Below, one piece after another: positions 17,961 through 27,468 of a stretch of DNA of 35,796 bases; the stretch's first letter is position 1; each line of letters starts with the position of its first letter. The notes beneath the pieces were generated by a model, which was given only the letters and a program-made list of their open reading frames with translations, did not search any database and was not told the DNA's origin. The stretch lies in NCBI GenBank assembly GCA_027486415.1, contig JAIXPC010000007.1, forward strand, positions 1 through 35,796, written 5' to 3'. Origin of the DNA: Sphingomonadales bacterium. Lineage in GTDB: Bacteria > Pseudomonadota > Alphaproteobacteria > Sphingomonadales > Sphingomonadaceae. The translations under genes and the position numbers were made by a program.

Positions 17961-18470
17961 ATGAGCCCCCCTCTCCCTCCGCTGCTCGTGGTCGGCGGTG
18001 TCGCCGGCTGCGGCAAGACCACGCTGGCCGCCGCCATCGCCCAGCGACTGCACTTGCCGTTCCGCGATGGCGATGATCTTCACCCGGCCGCCAACAAGGC
18101 CAAGATGGCCGCCGGCCAGCCGCTGGACGACGCCGACCGCGCGCCCTGGCTGGCGGCGTGCGCGGCCGAACTGGCCGCGTGGGGCGCAGCCGGGACCGGC
18201 GGCGTGGTGAGCGCATCCGCCCTCAAGCGCCAGTATCGCGACATCCTCTATGCCGCGCATCCGGGCGTCACCTATGTGCTGATTGCCATCACGCCCGATG
18301 AGGCGCTGGCCCGCGCCCGGGCCCGCGCCGGGCATTTCTGGCCGCCGGAACTGACGCTGACCCAGTTCACCATCCTCGAAGAGCCGACGCCGGATGAAGG
18401 CGCCATCACCGTCGATGCGCTGTGGCCAACGGCGCGCCAGGTGGAGGCCGTCGTGCGCGCGCTGGGGTGA
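17961..18470 (+). CDS. gntK: Gluconokinase
   Basis: A 169-residue P-loop kinase that phosphorylates gluconate to 6-phosphogluconate with ATP and feeds the Entner-Doudoroff or pentose phosphate pathway. The Walker A motif GVAGCGKTT is at about residues 13-21. The family motif DGDDLHPAANKAKMAAGQPL and then DDADRAPWL follow, with SALKRQYRDILY further on. Length is normal for GntK. The ATG at 17961 is used because upstream codons do not resemble the family. No gluconate transporter lies next to it. Confidence 0.92.
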   Translation: MSPPLPPLLVVGGVAGCGKTTLAAAIAQRLHLPFRDGDDLHPAANKAKMAAGQPLDDADRAPWLAACAAELAAWGAAGTGGVVSASALKRQYRDILYAAHPGVTYVLIAITPDEALARARARAGHFWPPELTLTQFTILEEPTPDEGAITVDALWPTARQVEAVVRALG

Positions 18471-18520
18471 TCTGCCACACGGCGCCCTGATGGCACGAAA
18501 GCGGCGCTGGATCGTTTGCC

Positions 18521-18541
18521 CTCCTGAACCCCCTTCAGGAG
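18521..18541 (+). promoter_or_regulatory. Hairpin covering the sodB Shine-Dalgarno
   Basis: CTCCTGAA (18521-18528) and TTCAGGAG (18534-18541) form a perfect 8-bp stem with a CCCCC loop. The right arm contains AGGAG, the only good Shine-Dalgarno for sodB, 6 nt before the ATG at 18548. Folding would hide it. No T-run follows, so it is not a terminator of the standard type. Confidence 0.65.
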
Positions 18542-18547
18542 ATCATG

Positions 18548-19201
18548 ATGTTCACCCTCGAACCCCTGCCCTATCCCGACGATGCACTGGAGCCGGTGAT
18601 TTCGGCGCGCACGCTGCAATTCCACCACGGCAAGCACCATGCCGGCTATGTGAAGACGGTCAACGACCGCCTGGCGGAACTGGGCATCCGGCCCGACTCA
18701 TTGGAAGAGGTGATCGAACACGCCGACCAGACCGGTGACCGCAAATTGTTCAACGCCGCCCAGCAGACCCGCAACCACAGTTTCTTCTGGGCGGCGATGT
18801 CACCCGACAGGAGCCGGCCCGACACCATTTTGGCTGCCGCCATCGATGCCCAGCTGGGCGGCATGGCAGGCCTGCGCCAGGCCTTCGTTGCCGCCGGCAC
18901 GGCGGAATTCGGATCCGGCTGGGTGTGGCTGGTGAGCGAGGATGACGGCAGCCTGGCGATCACCACCAGCCACGATGCCGATTACTGGCAGGGTGAGCCG
19001 GGCGCGACGCCGCTGATCGTCTGCGACGTGTGGGAACACGCCTATTATCTTGATCACCAGAACGATCGAAAGGCGTTCCTGGAAGCCTGGTTCGACACGC
19101 TGCCCAACTGGGACTTTGCCAGCGAACAGTTCGCTGCGGCCAAGGGCCAGGCCCAGAAATGGCGCCACGCCAGCACCCAGCTCACAGCCGCGAACGCGTA
19201 A
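18548..19201 (+). CDS. sodB: Superoxide dismutase, Fe/Mn family
   Basis: A 217-residue dismutase that converts superoxide to hydrogen peroxide and oxygen in the cytoplasm. The four metal ligands are present: His26 (FHHGKHH), His77 (NHSFFW), Asp160 and His164 (DVWEHAYYLD). The start MFTLEPLPYPDDALEP matches Fe-type enzymes, and I call Fe rather than Mn on overall resemblance only. The second ATG of the ATGATG pair is taken as the start because AGGAG at 18537-18541 is then 6 nt away. That Shine-Dalgarno lies in a perfect hairpin. Confidence 0.93.
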   Translation: MFTLEPLPYPDDALEPVISARTLQFHHGKHHAGYVKTVNDRLAELGIRPDSLEEVIEHADQTGDRKLFNAAQQTRNHSFFWAAMSPDRSRPDTILAAAIDAQLGGMAGLRQAFVAAGTAEFGSGWVWLVSEDDGSLAITTSHDADYWQGEPGATPLIVCDVWEHAYYLDHQNDRKAFLEAWFDTLPNWDFASEQFAAAKGQAQKWRHASTQLTAANA

Positions 19202-19535
19202 GCCCGATCAGCGCATCGAGATCGGGGAGCGATGCCATCTCCCCGGCCCCGACCAGCAGGCGCAGCGCATCATCCTCCGCCACGGCGAGCAACGGCAGCG
19301 GCCAGTCGCAGGCCGGGAAGGCAGCGCGGAAATCCGGCCGGTGATGAAACACGACCGGCAACCCCGTGCTGGCCAGAAAGTCCCGCCACGGCCGGCGCAT
19401 CCCCACCAGGCCATAGGTGAGCGCACACAGCGCACAGGGATAGGTAGCAGGCGAGATCAGCTTGTGAACATAATCACTTGCCCCCGCCAGCAGGCCGGTA
19501 TTGGCGTTGTAGGCGATGACCAGCCGGCGGCGCAC
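19182..19535 (-). CDS. Conserved protein of unknown function with a CxxC motif
   Basis: About 117 residues. The recognisable core is LVIAYNANTGLLAGASDYVHK followed by SPATYPCALCALTYG, a pattern I know from uncharacterised proteobacterial and Bacteroidetes proteins sometimes mislabelled as GTPases; no P-loop is present. The PCALC pair could bind metal or act in redox chemistry, which is inference. The frame has no ATG. A GTG at 19535, 11 nt after the leuA stop with a G-rich stretch before it, is preferred over a GTG at 19568 that would overlap leuA. Its 3' end overlaps the convergent sodB by 20 nt. Confidence 0.6.
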   Translation of the reverse strand: MRRRLVIAYNANTGLLAGASDYVHKLISPATYPCALCALTYGLVGMRRPWRDFLASTGLPVVFHHRPDFRAAFPACDWPLPLLAVAEDDALRLLVGAGEMASLPDLDALIGLTRSRL

Positions 19536-19545
19536 GCCGCCCCCA

Positions 19546-21087
<1,542 letters not shown>

Positions 21088-21110
21088 GATCTTGGGCTCT
21101 GCCTGTCTGA

Positions 21111-21184
21111 ACGCTGGATTGGAGTGGTGTCCGTTTCATCCCCTCAAGGCGCCTGGCCACGGGATGATGCCCAGCAGCCAGCGT
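21111..21184 (-). promoter_or_regulatory. Paired stems between the leu leader peptide and leuA
   Basis: On the minus strand ACGCTGG (21184-21178), starting at the last base of the leader stop, can pair with CCAGCGT (21117-21111). Inside it TCATCCC (21167-21161) can pair with GGGATGA (21142-21136). No T-run follows either stem. The geometry, a leader peptide then pairing segments, fits an attenuator, but the missing U-tract leaves transcription attenuation unproven. Confidence 0.4.
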
Positions 21185-21237
21185 CACGCCCGAGGGCGGG
21201 TAAGTCGCAGAAGGGCAAGGGTCGACCGGAAAGCCAT
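21184..21237 (-). CDS. Candidate leucine leader peptide upstream of leuA
   Basis: A 17-codon reading frame, MAFRSTLALLRLTRPRA, ends 96 nt before leuA. Four of the residues at positions 7-12 are Leu, and three of those four codons are CTT, an uncommon choice in this GC-rich DNA where CTG and CTC dominate. AAGGA lies 6 nt before its ATG. These are the marks of an attenuator leader peptide that senses charged tRNA-Leu. The short length means chance cannot be excluded. Confidence 0.5.
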   Translation of the reverse strand: MAFRSTLALLRLTRPRA

Positions 21238-21266
21238 GCAGCTTCCTTACCGTGAAGCCCGGCATC

Positions 21267-21285
21267 GGCGCAAGATGCTTGCGCC
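21267..21285. promoter_or_regulatory. Perfect palindrome in the leuA-DUF2721 divergent region
   Basis: GGCGCAAG (21267-21274) and CTTGCGCC (21278-21285) are perfect inverted repeats around ATG. The site lies 30 nt upstream of the leu leader start and about 47 nt before the DUF2721 start. It may be an operator or a 5' RNA stem. Confidence 0.4.
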
Positions 21286-21331
21286 AAACGGCCGCTTGCG
21301 TTGCTGGTGCAATCCCGGCTTGATGCGCGCC

Positions 21332-21805
21332 ATGCCGGATTTCTTCACAGCCATCGATATCGGGTCGGCCGTCCAGCAGGCGGTCACGCCGGTATTCCTG
21401 CTTACCGCCATCGGCGGCCTGCTCAACGTCATGGCGCACCGCCTGTCGCGGGTGGTCGATCGGGCGCGGCATCTGGAAACCAATGTGTCGAGTTTCTCGG
21501 GCGAGCGTCGGCGCATCGCGGTCGATGATCTTGCCGTGCTGGCCAAGCGCATGGCCTCCGCCAACTGGGCCATCGCCCTGTGCACGCTGGCAGCCCTGCT
21601 GGTATGCCTTGTCGTGATGCTGCTGTTCGTCGAACAACTGCTCAAGAGCCCGTTGGACCAGACGATTGCCTGGCTGTTCATCACCTCCACCCTGCTGCTC
21701 ACTGGCGGGCTGGTGCTGTTCCTGTGGGAAATCCAGTTAGCACTGCGGAGCGTGCGGGTGCGGGCGGTTTCATTGCTGGCGGAACGTCGGCCGGTCGAGA
21801 AGTAG
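21332..21805 (+). CDS. DUF2721 family membrane protein
   Basis: A 157-residue protein with three hydrophobic segments: about residues 15-35 (VTPVFLLTAIGGLLNVMA), 75-100 (WAIALCTLAALLVCLVVMLLF) and 110-135 (FITSTLLLTGGLVLFLWEI). The stretch GGLLNVMAHRLSRVVDRARHLE fits the DUF2721 family, whose function is unknown. An inner-membrane location is predicted. The start could be the ATG at 21323 or at 21332; neither has a clear Shine-Dalgarno. It is divergent from leuA and convergent with ilvC, with a bidirectional terminator after it. Confidence 0.8.
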   Translation: MPDFFTAIDIGSAVQQAVTPVFLLTAIGGLLNVMAHRLSRVVDRARHLETNVSSFSGERRRIAVDDLAVLAKRMASANWAIALCTLAALLVCLVVMLLFVEQLLKSPLDQTIAWLFITSTLLLTGGLVLFLWEIQLALRSVRVRAVSLLAERRPVEK

Positions 21806-21853
21806 GGACAGCAGGCGCAAACGGCGCGGCAAAGCCCCTCCGTGGGACGAATC

Positions 21854-21884
21854 AAAAAGGGGCGGCTGTTGGGCCGCCCCTTTT
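21854..21884. terminator. Bidirectional terminator between DUF2721 and ilvC
   Basis: AAAAGGGGCGGC (21855-21866) and GCCGCCCCTTTT (21873-21884) form a 12-bp stem with a six-base loop. The flanking A-tract (21854-21858) and T-tract make it work on both strands for the convergent genes. Confidence 0.85.
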
Positions 21885-21943
21885 CGCTCGCCGTCCGGTC
21901 TTGCGCGAGTCCGCGCGCGGCACGCGCGCTGGCCGCGCTGCGA

Positions 21944-23005
<1,062 letters not shown>

Positions 23006-23515
23006 TCAGACGGCTTCGGCGCCGCGTGCGATGGCGACCACCCCGGTGCGGGCGACCTCGACCAGGCCAACCTCGCGCATCAGCGTGATGAACTGGTTCA
23101 CTTTTTCCGACGATCCCGACACTTCGAACACGAAGCTGTTGATGCTGGTGTCCACTGGCCGGGCGCGGAAGATGTCGGCCAGGCGCAGCGCCTCGACGCG
23201 CTTCTCGCCGGCACCGGCGACCTTCACCAGGGCCATTTCGCGCTCGACGTGCGGGCCCCAGTCGGTGAGATCGACCACGCGGTGCACCGGCACCAGCCGA
23301 TCCAGTTGCGCCATGATCTGGTCGATCACCGGCGGCGGGCCGTTGGTGACAACGGTGATGCGCGACACGGCGTGATCGTCGGACACATCGGCCACCGTCA
23401 GGCTCTCGATATTGTAGCCGCGCGCCGAAAACAGGCCGACGATGCGGGCCAGCACACCGGCTTCGTTGTCGACAAGGATGGACAGCGTGTGCCGTTCGGA
23501 CGGAAGATGCTTCAT
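23006..23515 (-). CDS. ilvN: Acetolactate synthase small (regulatory) subunit
   Basis: A 169-residue regulatory subunit that activates IlvB and gives valine feedback inhibition. The N-terminal ACT domain (residues about 9-80) contains LSILVDNEAGVLARIVGLFS and RGYNIESLTV, the usual signature. A second C-terminal domain follows. Length fits the roughly 160-residue IlvH/IlvN type of proteobacteria. The ATG shares one base with the ilvB stop (TGATG), so synthesis of the two subunits is probably coupled. Confidence 0.96.
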   Translation of the reverse strand: MKHLPSERHTLSILVDNEAGVLARIVGLFSARGYNIESLTVADVSDDHAVSRITVVTNGPPPVIDQIMAQLDRLVPVHRVVDLTDWGPHVEREMALVKVAGAGEKRVEALRLADIFRARPVDTSINSFVFEVSGSSEKVNQFITLMREVGLVEVARTGVVAIARGAEAV

Positions 23516-25263
23516 CAGACCAGCGCCTTCGCGTCATCGTCCGCCGGGCCGACTTCGTCGGCGGCAGACAGGATCATGTCGGTGTGCGCCGCGCCCGAAG
23601 GGATCATCGGGAAGCAATTGGCAAGTTTGGCGACACGGCAATCCACCACCACCGGGCCAGGGTGATCCATCATGGCCTGGATGCCGGCATCAAGATCGTG
23701 CGGCCCTTCGATGACAATGCCCTTCCAGCCATAGGCTTCCGCCAGCTTCACGAAATCGGGCAGGCTGTCAGAATAGCTTTCGCTGTACCGGCCGCCGTGG
23801 TTCAGCTCCTGCCACTGGCGGACCATGCCCATATATTCGTTGTTGATGATGAAGATCTTCACTGGCAGGCGATATTGCATCGCGGTGCCCAGTTCCTGAA
23901 TGTTCATCTGGATGCTGGCTTCGCCGGCAATGTCGATCACCAGCGCACCGGGGAACGCCAGCTGCGCGCCGATGGCGGCCGGCAGGCCATAGCCCATGGT
24001 CCCGAGCCCGCCCGAGGTCAGCCACTTGTTCGGATCGTGGAAGCCGAAATGCTGCGCCGCCCACATCTGGTGCTGGCCCACCTCGGTGGAGATGATCGGC
24101 TTTTTCGCCTTTGTCATCTCATACAGGCGCTGGATGGCCTTCTGCGGCAACAGCGACTCGCCCTTCTGTTCGAACCCGAACGAATTGCGGCTGCGCCAGC
24201 CGGCGATCTGGCCCCACCAGGCCTTCTGATCGGTCGTCTTGTGGCCTCGGGCGCGCCACACTTTCAGCATGTCTTCCATCACGCTGCCGACATCGCCCTG
24301 GATGGTGAGATCGACACGCACCGTCTTGTTGAAGCTGGAGCGGTCGATATCGACATGGATCTTGCGGCTGCCCGGGCTGAACGCATCCAGCCGCCCTGTC
24401 ACGCGATCGTCAAAGCGCGCGCCCAGGCACAGCATCAGGTCGCACTTGTTCATCGCCATGTTGGCTTCGTAACTGCCGTGCATCCCCAGCATGCCAAGGA
24501 ACTGCGGGTGATCGTCGGGCAGTGCGCCGAGGCCCATCAGGGTGGAGGTGACAGGCGCGCCGGTCACCTTGGCGAGTTCGCGCAGCAACTGGCTCGCCAC
24601 CGGGCCGCTGTTGATGATGCCGCCGCCAGTATAGAGAATGGGACGTTCGGCGGCCGCCAGCATGTCCACCGCCGCCTCGATCGCGGCGAGGTCGCCCTTC
24701 ACCTGCGGCTTGTAGGTCTTGTGACTGATCACGCCCGGCTTGTCATAGCGGGCCTTCATGATCTGCACGTCTTTCGGAATGTCGATCACCACCGGGCCGG
24801 GACGGCCGCTGCGGGCGATGTAGAACGCCTCGTGCAGCACCGGGCCCAGCTTCGCCGTCTCCTTCACCAGGTAGTTATGCTTGGAACAGTGGCGGGTGAT
24901 GCCGACCGTATCGCATTCCTGAAAGGCATCGGTGCCGATCAGATGCGTCGGCACCTGGCCGGTGAGCACCACCAGCGGAATCGAATCCATCAGCGCGTCG
25001 GTGATGCCGGTGACGGCATTGGTCGCGCCCGGGCCGGAGGTGACGAGCACCACGCCGACCTTGCCACTGGCGCGGGCATAGCCTTCGGCGGCGTGGACGG
25101 CGGCCTGTTCGTGGCGCACGAGGATGTGGCGGATACGGTTCTGCTGGAACAGCGCATCGTAAATCGGCAGCACGGCACCGCCGGGATAGCCGAACACGAC
25201 CTCCACACCGAGGTCGGTCAGGGCCTGCACAACGATTTCGGCGCCGGTCTGTTCCGTGCCCAT
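23515..25263 (-). CDS. ilvB: Acetolactate synthase large (catalytic) subunit
   Basis: A 582-residue thiamine diphosphate enzyme that makes acetolactate and acetohydroxybutyrate from pyruvate and 2-ketobutyrate. The N-terminal domain has GGAVLPIYDAL and the catalytic Glu in HEQAAVHAAEGYARASG. The C-terminal domain has the cofactor motif IDIAGEASIQMNIQELGTA and NNEYMGMVRQWQEL. GEAS in place of the common GDGS is a known variant in alphaproteobacteria. The ATG at 25263 (MGTEQTGAEIVV) is preferred to an upstream TTG that would lie close to the promoter. First gene of ilvBNC. Confidence 0.97.
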   Translation of the reverse strand: MGTEQTGAEIVVQALTDLGVEVVFGYPGGAVLPIYDALFQQNRIRHILVRHEQAAVHAAEGYARASGKVGVVLVTSGPGATNAVTGITDALMDSIPLVVLTGQVPTHLIGTDAFQECDTVGITRHCSKHNYLVKETAKLGPVLHEAFYIARSGRPGPVVIDIPKDVQIMKARYDKPGVISHKTYKPQVKGDLAAIEAAVDMLAAAERPILYTGGGIINSGPVASQLLRELAKVTGAPVTSTLMGLGALPDDHPQFLGMLGMHGSYEANMAMNKCDLMLCLGARFDDRVTGRLDAFSPGSRKIHVDIDRSSFNKTVRVDLTIQGDVGSVMEDMLKVWRARGHKTTDQKAWWGQIAGWRSRNSFGFEQKGESLLPQKAIQRLYEMTKAKKPIISTEVGQHQMWAAQHFGFHDPNKWLTSGGLGTMGYGLPAAIGAQLAFPGALVIDIAGEASIQMNIQELGTAMQYRLPVKIFIINNEYMGMVRQWQELNHGGRYSESYSDSLPDFVKLAEAYGWKGIVIEGPHDLDAGIQAMMDHPGPVVVDCRVAKLANCFPMIPSGAAHTDMILSAADEVGPADDDAKALV

Positions 25264-25321
25264 GTTTCCGAATCCCACAATATGCCAAGCTGGGCTGGCC
25301 GCAAAACGGCGGCCCGCTGCT

Positions 25322-25348
25322 GTTATGGGAAGCAAAATGGCAGGTCAA
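25322..25348 (-). promoter_or_regulatory. Probable ilvBNC promoter
   Basis: On the minus strand TTGACC (25348-25343), a 15-nt spacer and CATAAC (25327-25322) resemble an alphaproteobacterial housekeeping promoter. The resulting leader of about 50 nt has a GGCCGC/GCGGCC stem (25297-25314) but no leader peptide. Confidence 0.5.
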
Positions 25349-25362
25349 GCCTTATTCGCGTA

Positions 25363-25380
25363 ATTTTCGTGCGCGAAAAT
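25363..25380. promoter_or_regulatory. Palindrome upstream of the ilvB -35 element
   Basis: ATTTTCG (25363-25369) and CGAAAAT (25374-25380) flank TGCG. The AT-rich dyad lies 14 nt upstream of the ilvB -35 and just after the stop of the small anchored protein. It could be an operator for ilvBNC or a hairpin ending the upstream gene. Confidence 0.35.
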
Positions 25381-25384
25381 GCCT

Positions 25385-25603
25385 TCAAGAAACAACTTCT
25401 GGCAAGCCTGATTTGCGTCGGCGCAGGGCGAAGGCCAGCACGACAATGCCGGCGATCCCTGCCACAAGGGGGCGGGCATCACGCGATGCGGCATCTTGGG
25501 ATGCGGTAGCAGCGGGAGGCGGCGAATTCGCCACCTGCATGGCAGCAGCGGCCGGCCCGGCGGACAGCAGCGCTGCGACAACAAGACCAAACCGAATCGA
25601 CAC
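25385..25603 (-). CDS. Small protein with signal peptide and C-terminal membrane anchor, function unknown
   Basis: A 72-residue protein that I cannot assign to a family. It has an N-terminal signal peptide (MSIRFGLVVAALLSAGPAAA), a Pro/Ala/Ser linker, and a C-terminal hydrophobic stretch PLVAGIAGIVVLAFALRRRK. The short helix plus Arg/Lys cluster resembles sorting anchors of the PEP-CTERM type, but no PEP motif is visible. The start is a GTG at 25603 with a G-rich stretch about 10 nt upstream. It lies between miaA and ilvB on the same strand. A phased direct repeat lies about 40 nt upstream. Confidence 0.5.
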   Translation of the reverse strand: MSIRFGLVVAALLSAGPAAAAMQVANSPPPAATASQDAASRDARPLVAGIAGIVVLAFALRRRKSGLPEVVS

Positions 25604-25643
25604 GGATCACACCCCCATTACCAACCGGCCTTTCCTGCCCCAC

Positions 25644-25664
25644 CTGCGTGACTGCTGCGTGACT
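25644..25664. promoter_or_regulatory. 10-bp direct repeat with 11-bp period upstream of the small anchored protein
   Basis: CTGCGTGACT occurs at 25644-25653 and again at 25655-25664, one helical turn apart. On the gene strand this is AGTCA-N6-AGTCA, the spacing used by PhoB/OmpR-type response regulators. It lies 41 nt before the GTG start. The regulator is unknown. Confidence 0.35.
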
Positions 25665-25706
25665 TTTTCGCGCGATGGATTTGAAATCTGCTGCACTACC
25701 GCTGCG

Positions 25707-26579
25707 TCAGCCCGGCGTGACGCGCGGCCAGTCACCAAACTGGTTGCGTGCCCAGGTCTGCTGGCGCTTCTGATATTGTCGGGTGGCGACCAGCGCCGCG
25801 GCCATCGCTTCATCAAGGCTGAGCGTGCCATCCAGATGCGCTGCCAGCTGCGGCACCGCAAGCGCCTTCATCACCGGCACGTCGGGTGGCAGCCGCAAGG
25901 CCAGCAGCGCGGCCACTTCCTCCAGCGCGCGGTCGGCCAGCATTGCAGCCAGCCGCGTTTCGGCCCGGGCGTTCAGTTCCGCGCGGGGTCGGTCGACGAC
26001 AAATCCCTGGACGGCTGCCGCGCCGATGCCGCCTTCGCGCCGCTGTTGCCAGTGTCCCAGCGGCTGGCCAGTGGCGCGCACCACTTCCAGCGCGCGCAGG
26101 GTGCGCTGGCGATCGGCCGGCATCAGTCGCGCGGCTGAGGCCGGGTCTTCCCGCTCCAGCGCCGCCCGCGCCGCTGCCGTTTCGAGGGCGCGGACCCCGG
26201 CGCGGACATCATCAGGGATAGCCGGCACCGGGGCCAGCCCGTTGATCAGCGCAGACAGATACAGGCCGGTGCCGCCGACAATGATCGAATGCCGGCCTTC
26301 GCTGCGCGTCTTCGCCACCTCGGCCAGCGCCAGTTCCACCCACCGCGCCGCCGAACAGACGTCGTCACCGGCCAGCACGCCATAAAGACGGTGCGGCACC
26401 AATGCCTCATCCTCCGGCGTTGGCCGCGCCGAGATGATGGCGAGATCGCGATACAGCTGGCTGGCATCGGCATTGATGATGGTGCCGCCAACACGCTGCG
26501 CCAGCGCCATGGCCAGTGCAGACTTGCCGCCGGCGGTCGGCCCTGTCAGGACGGTGATCCGTTCCGGATCGAGGTTCAT
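25707..26579 (-). CDS. miaA: tRNA dimethylallyltransferase MiaA
   Basis: A 290-residue enzyme that transfers a dimethylallyl group to N6 of A37 in tRNAs that read UNN codons. The P-loop TGPTAGGKSALA is at about residues 12-23, followed by INADASQLYRDLAIISARPT, a GGTGLYLSAL segment and a C-terminal QYQKRQQTWAR motif, all typical. The ATG at 26579 lies in the same CATG as the start of the divergent serB. An alternative ATG at 26594 would extend the overlap. No good Shine-Dalgarno is visible for either. Confidence 0.94.
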   Translation of the reverse strand: MNLDPERITVLTGPTAGGKSALAMALAQRVGGTIINADASQLYRDLAIISARPTPEDEALVPHRLYGVLAGDDVCSAARWVELALAEVAKTRSEGRHSIIVGGTGLYLSALINGLAPVPAIPDDVRAGVRALETAAARAALEREDPASAARLMPADRQRTLRALEVVRATGQPLGHWQQRREGGIGAAAVQGFVVDRPRAELNARAETRLAAMLADRALEEVAALLALRLPPDVPVMKALAVPQLAAHLDGTLSLDEAMAAALVATRQYQKRQQTWARNQFGDWPRVTPG

Positions 26580-27468
26580 GTCAGACGCGCTCATCATCAC
26601 CCTGGTTGCCGAAGGCGCCTTGTCGCCCGGCGATGTGTCGGCGGCAAGCGATGTCGTTCGCGGCGTTGGCGGCGCGATTGTCGCGCAAAGCTGGCTGGAG
26701 GCGGGCGATGCCTTCGATATCCTGGCCCGCGGCGACGCCCCTGCCATTCGCACCGCGCTGGAAGAGGCGCTGCCCACGCTGGATATCATCGTTCAGCGCG
26801 GTGATACCCCGCGCCGCAAGTCGTTGATCGTCGCCGACATGGATTCGACCATGATCGCCTGCGAATGCATCGACGAACTGGCCGATTATGCCGGCGTGAA
26901 GGCCGAGGTTGCGGCGGTGACGGAAGCGGCGATGCGCGGCGAGCTGGATTTCGTCGGCGCACTGAAGGCCCGCGTCGCGCTGCTGAACGGCCTGCCCATC
27001 GGCACGCTGGATCGCTGCCTCGCCGAACGGGTTCGTCTCAACCCCGGTGCCCGCACGCTGGTGCAGACGATGGTGGCAAGCGGTGCGCGTTCGCTGCTGG
27101 TGTCGGGTGGCTTCATGCATTTTGCTGTTCCCGTTGCACGGCAGATCGGTTTTGCCCGCGTTGTCGCCAACCGGCTCGACCATGATGGCAACACACTGGC
27201 CGGCACGGTGAGCGAACCCATCGTCGATGCCGCCGCCAAGAAAGCGCTGATCGAGGCCGACGGCACGCCGCTGGGTGCCGCACTGGCGGTGGGCGACGGC
27301 GCCAACGATATTCCGATGATCCAGGCCGCGATGGCGGCCGGCGGGCTGGGCGTCGCCTATCACGCCAAGCCGAAAACCGCTGCCGCTGCGCAAGCCCAGA
27401 TCAGGCACGGTGACCTGACCGTGCTGCTGCGGGCGCAGGGCTATCGCCGCGCCGACTGGTCCGCTTAG
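26578..27468 (+). CDS. serB: Phosphoserine phosphatase SerB
   Basis: A 296-residue HAD-family phosphatase that makes serine from O-phosphoserine, the last step of the phosphorylated pathway. An N-terminal ACT-like region (about 75 residues) precedes the catalytic domain. The nucleophile motif VADMDSTMIACECIDELA has Asp87 and Asp89. A LLVSGGFMHFA motif and GDGANDIPMI near the end complete the active site. The ATG at 26578 overlaps the miaA start by two bases; GAGG lies 3 nt before it. The 3' end overlaps the convergent DUF2177 gene by four bases. Confidence 0.95.
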   Translation: MSDALIITLVAEGALSPGDVSAASDVVRGVGGAIVAQSWLEAGDAFDILARGDAPAIRTALEEALPTLDIIVQRGDTPRRKSLIVADMDSTMIACECIDELADYAGVKAEVAAVTEAAMRGELDFVGALKARVALLNGLPIGTLDRCLAERVRLNPGARTLVQTMVASGARSLLVSGGFMHFAVPVARQIGFARVVANRLDHDGNTLAGTVSEPIVDAAAKKALIEADGTPLGAALAVGDGANDIPMIQAAMAAGGLGVAYHAKPKTAAAAQAQIRHGDLTVLLRAQGYRRADWSA

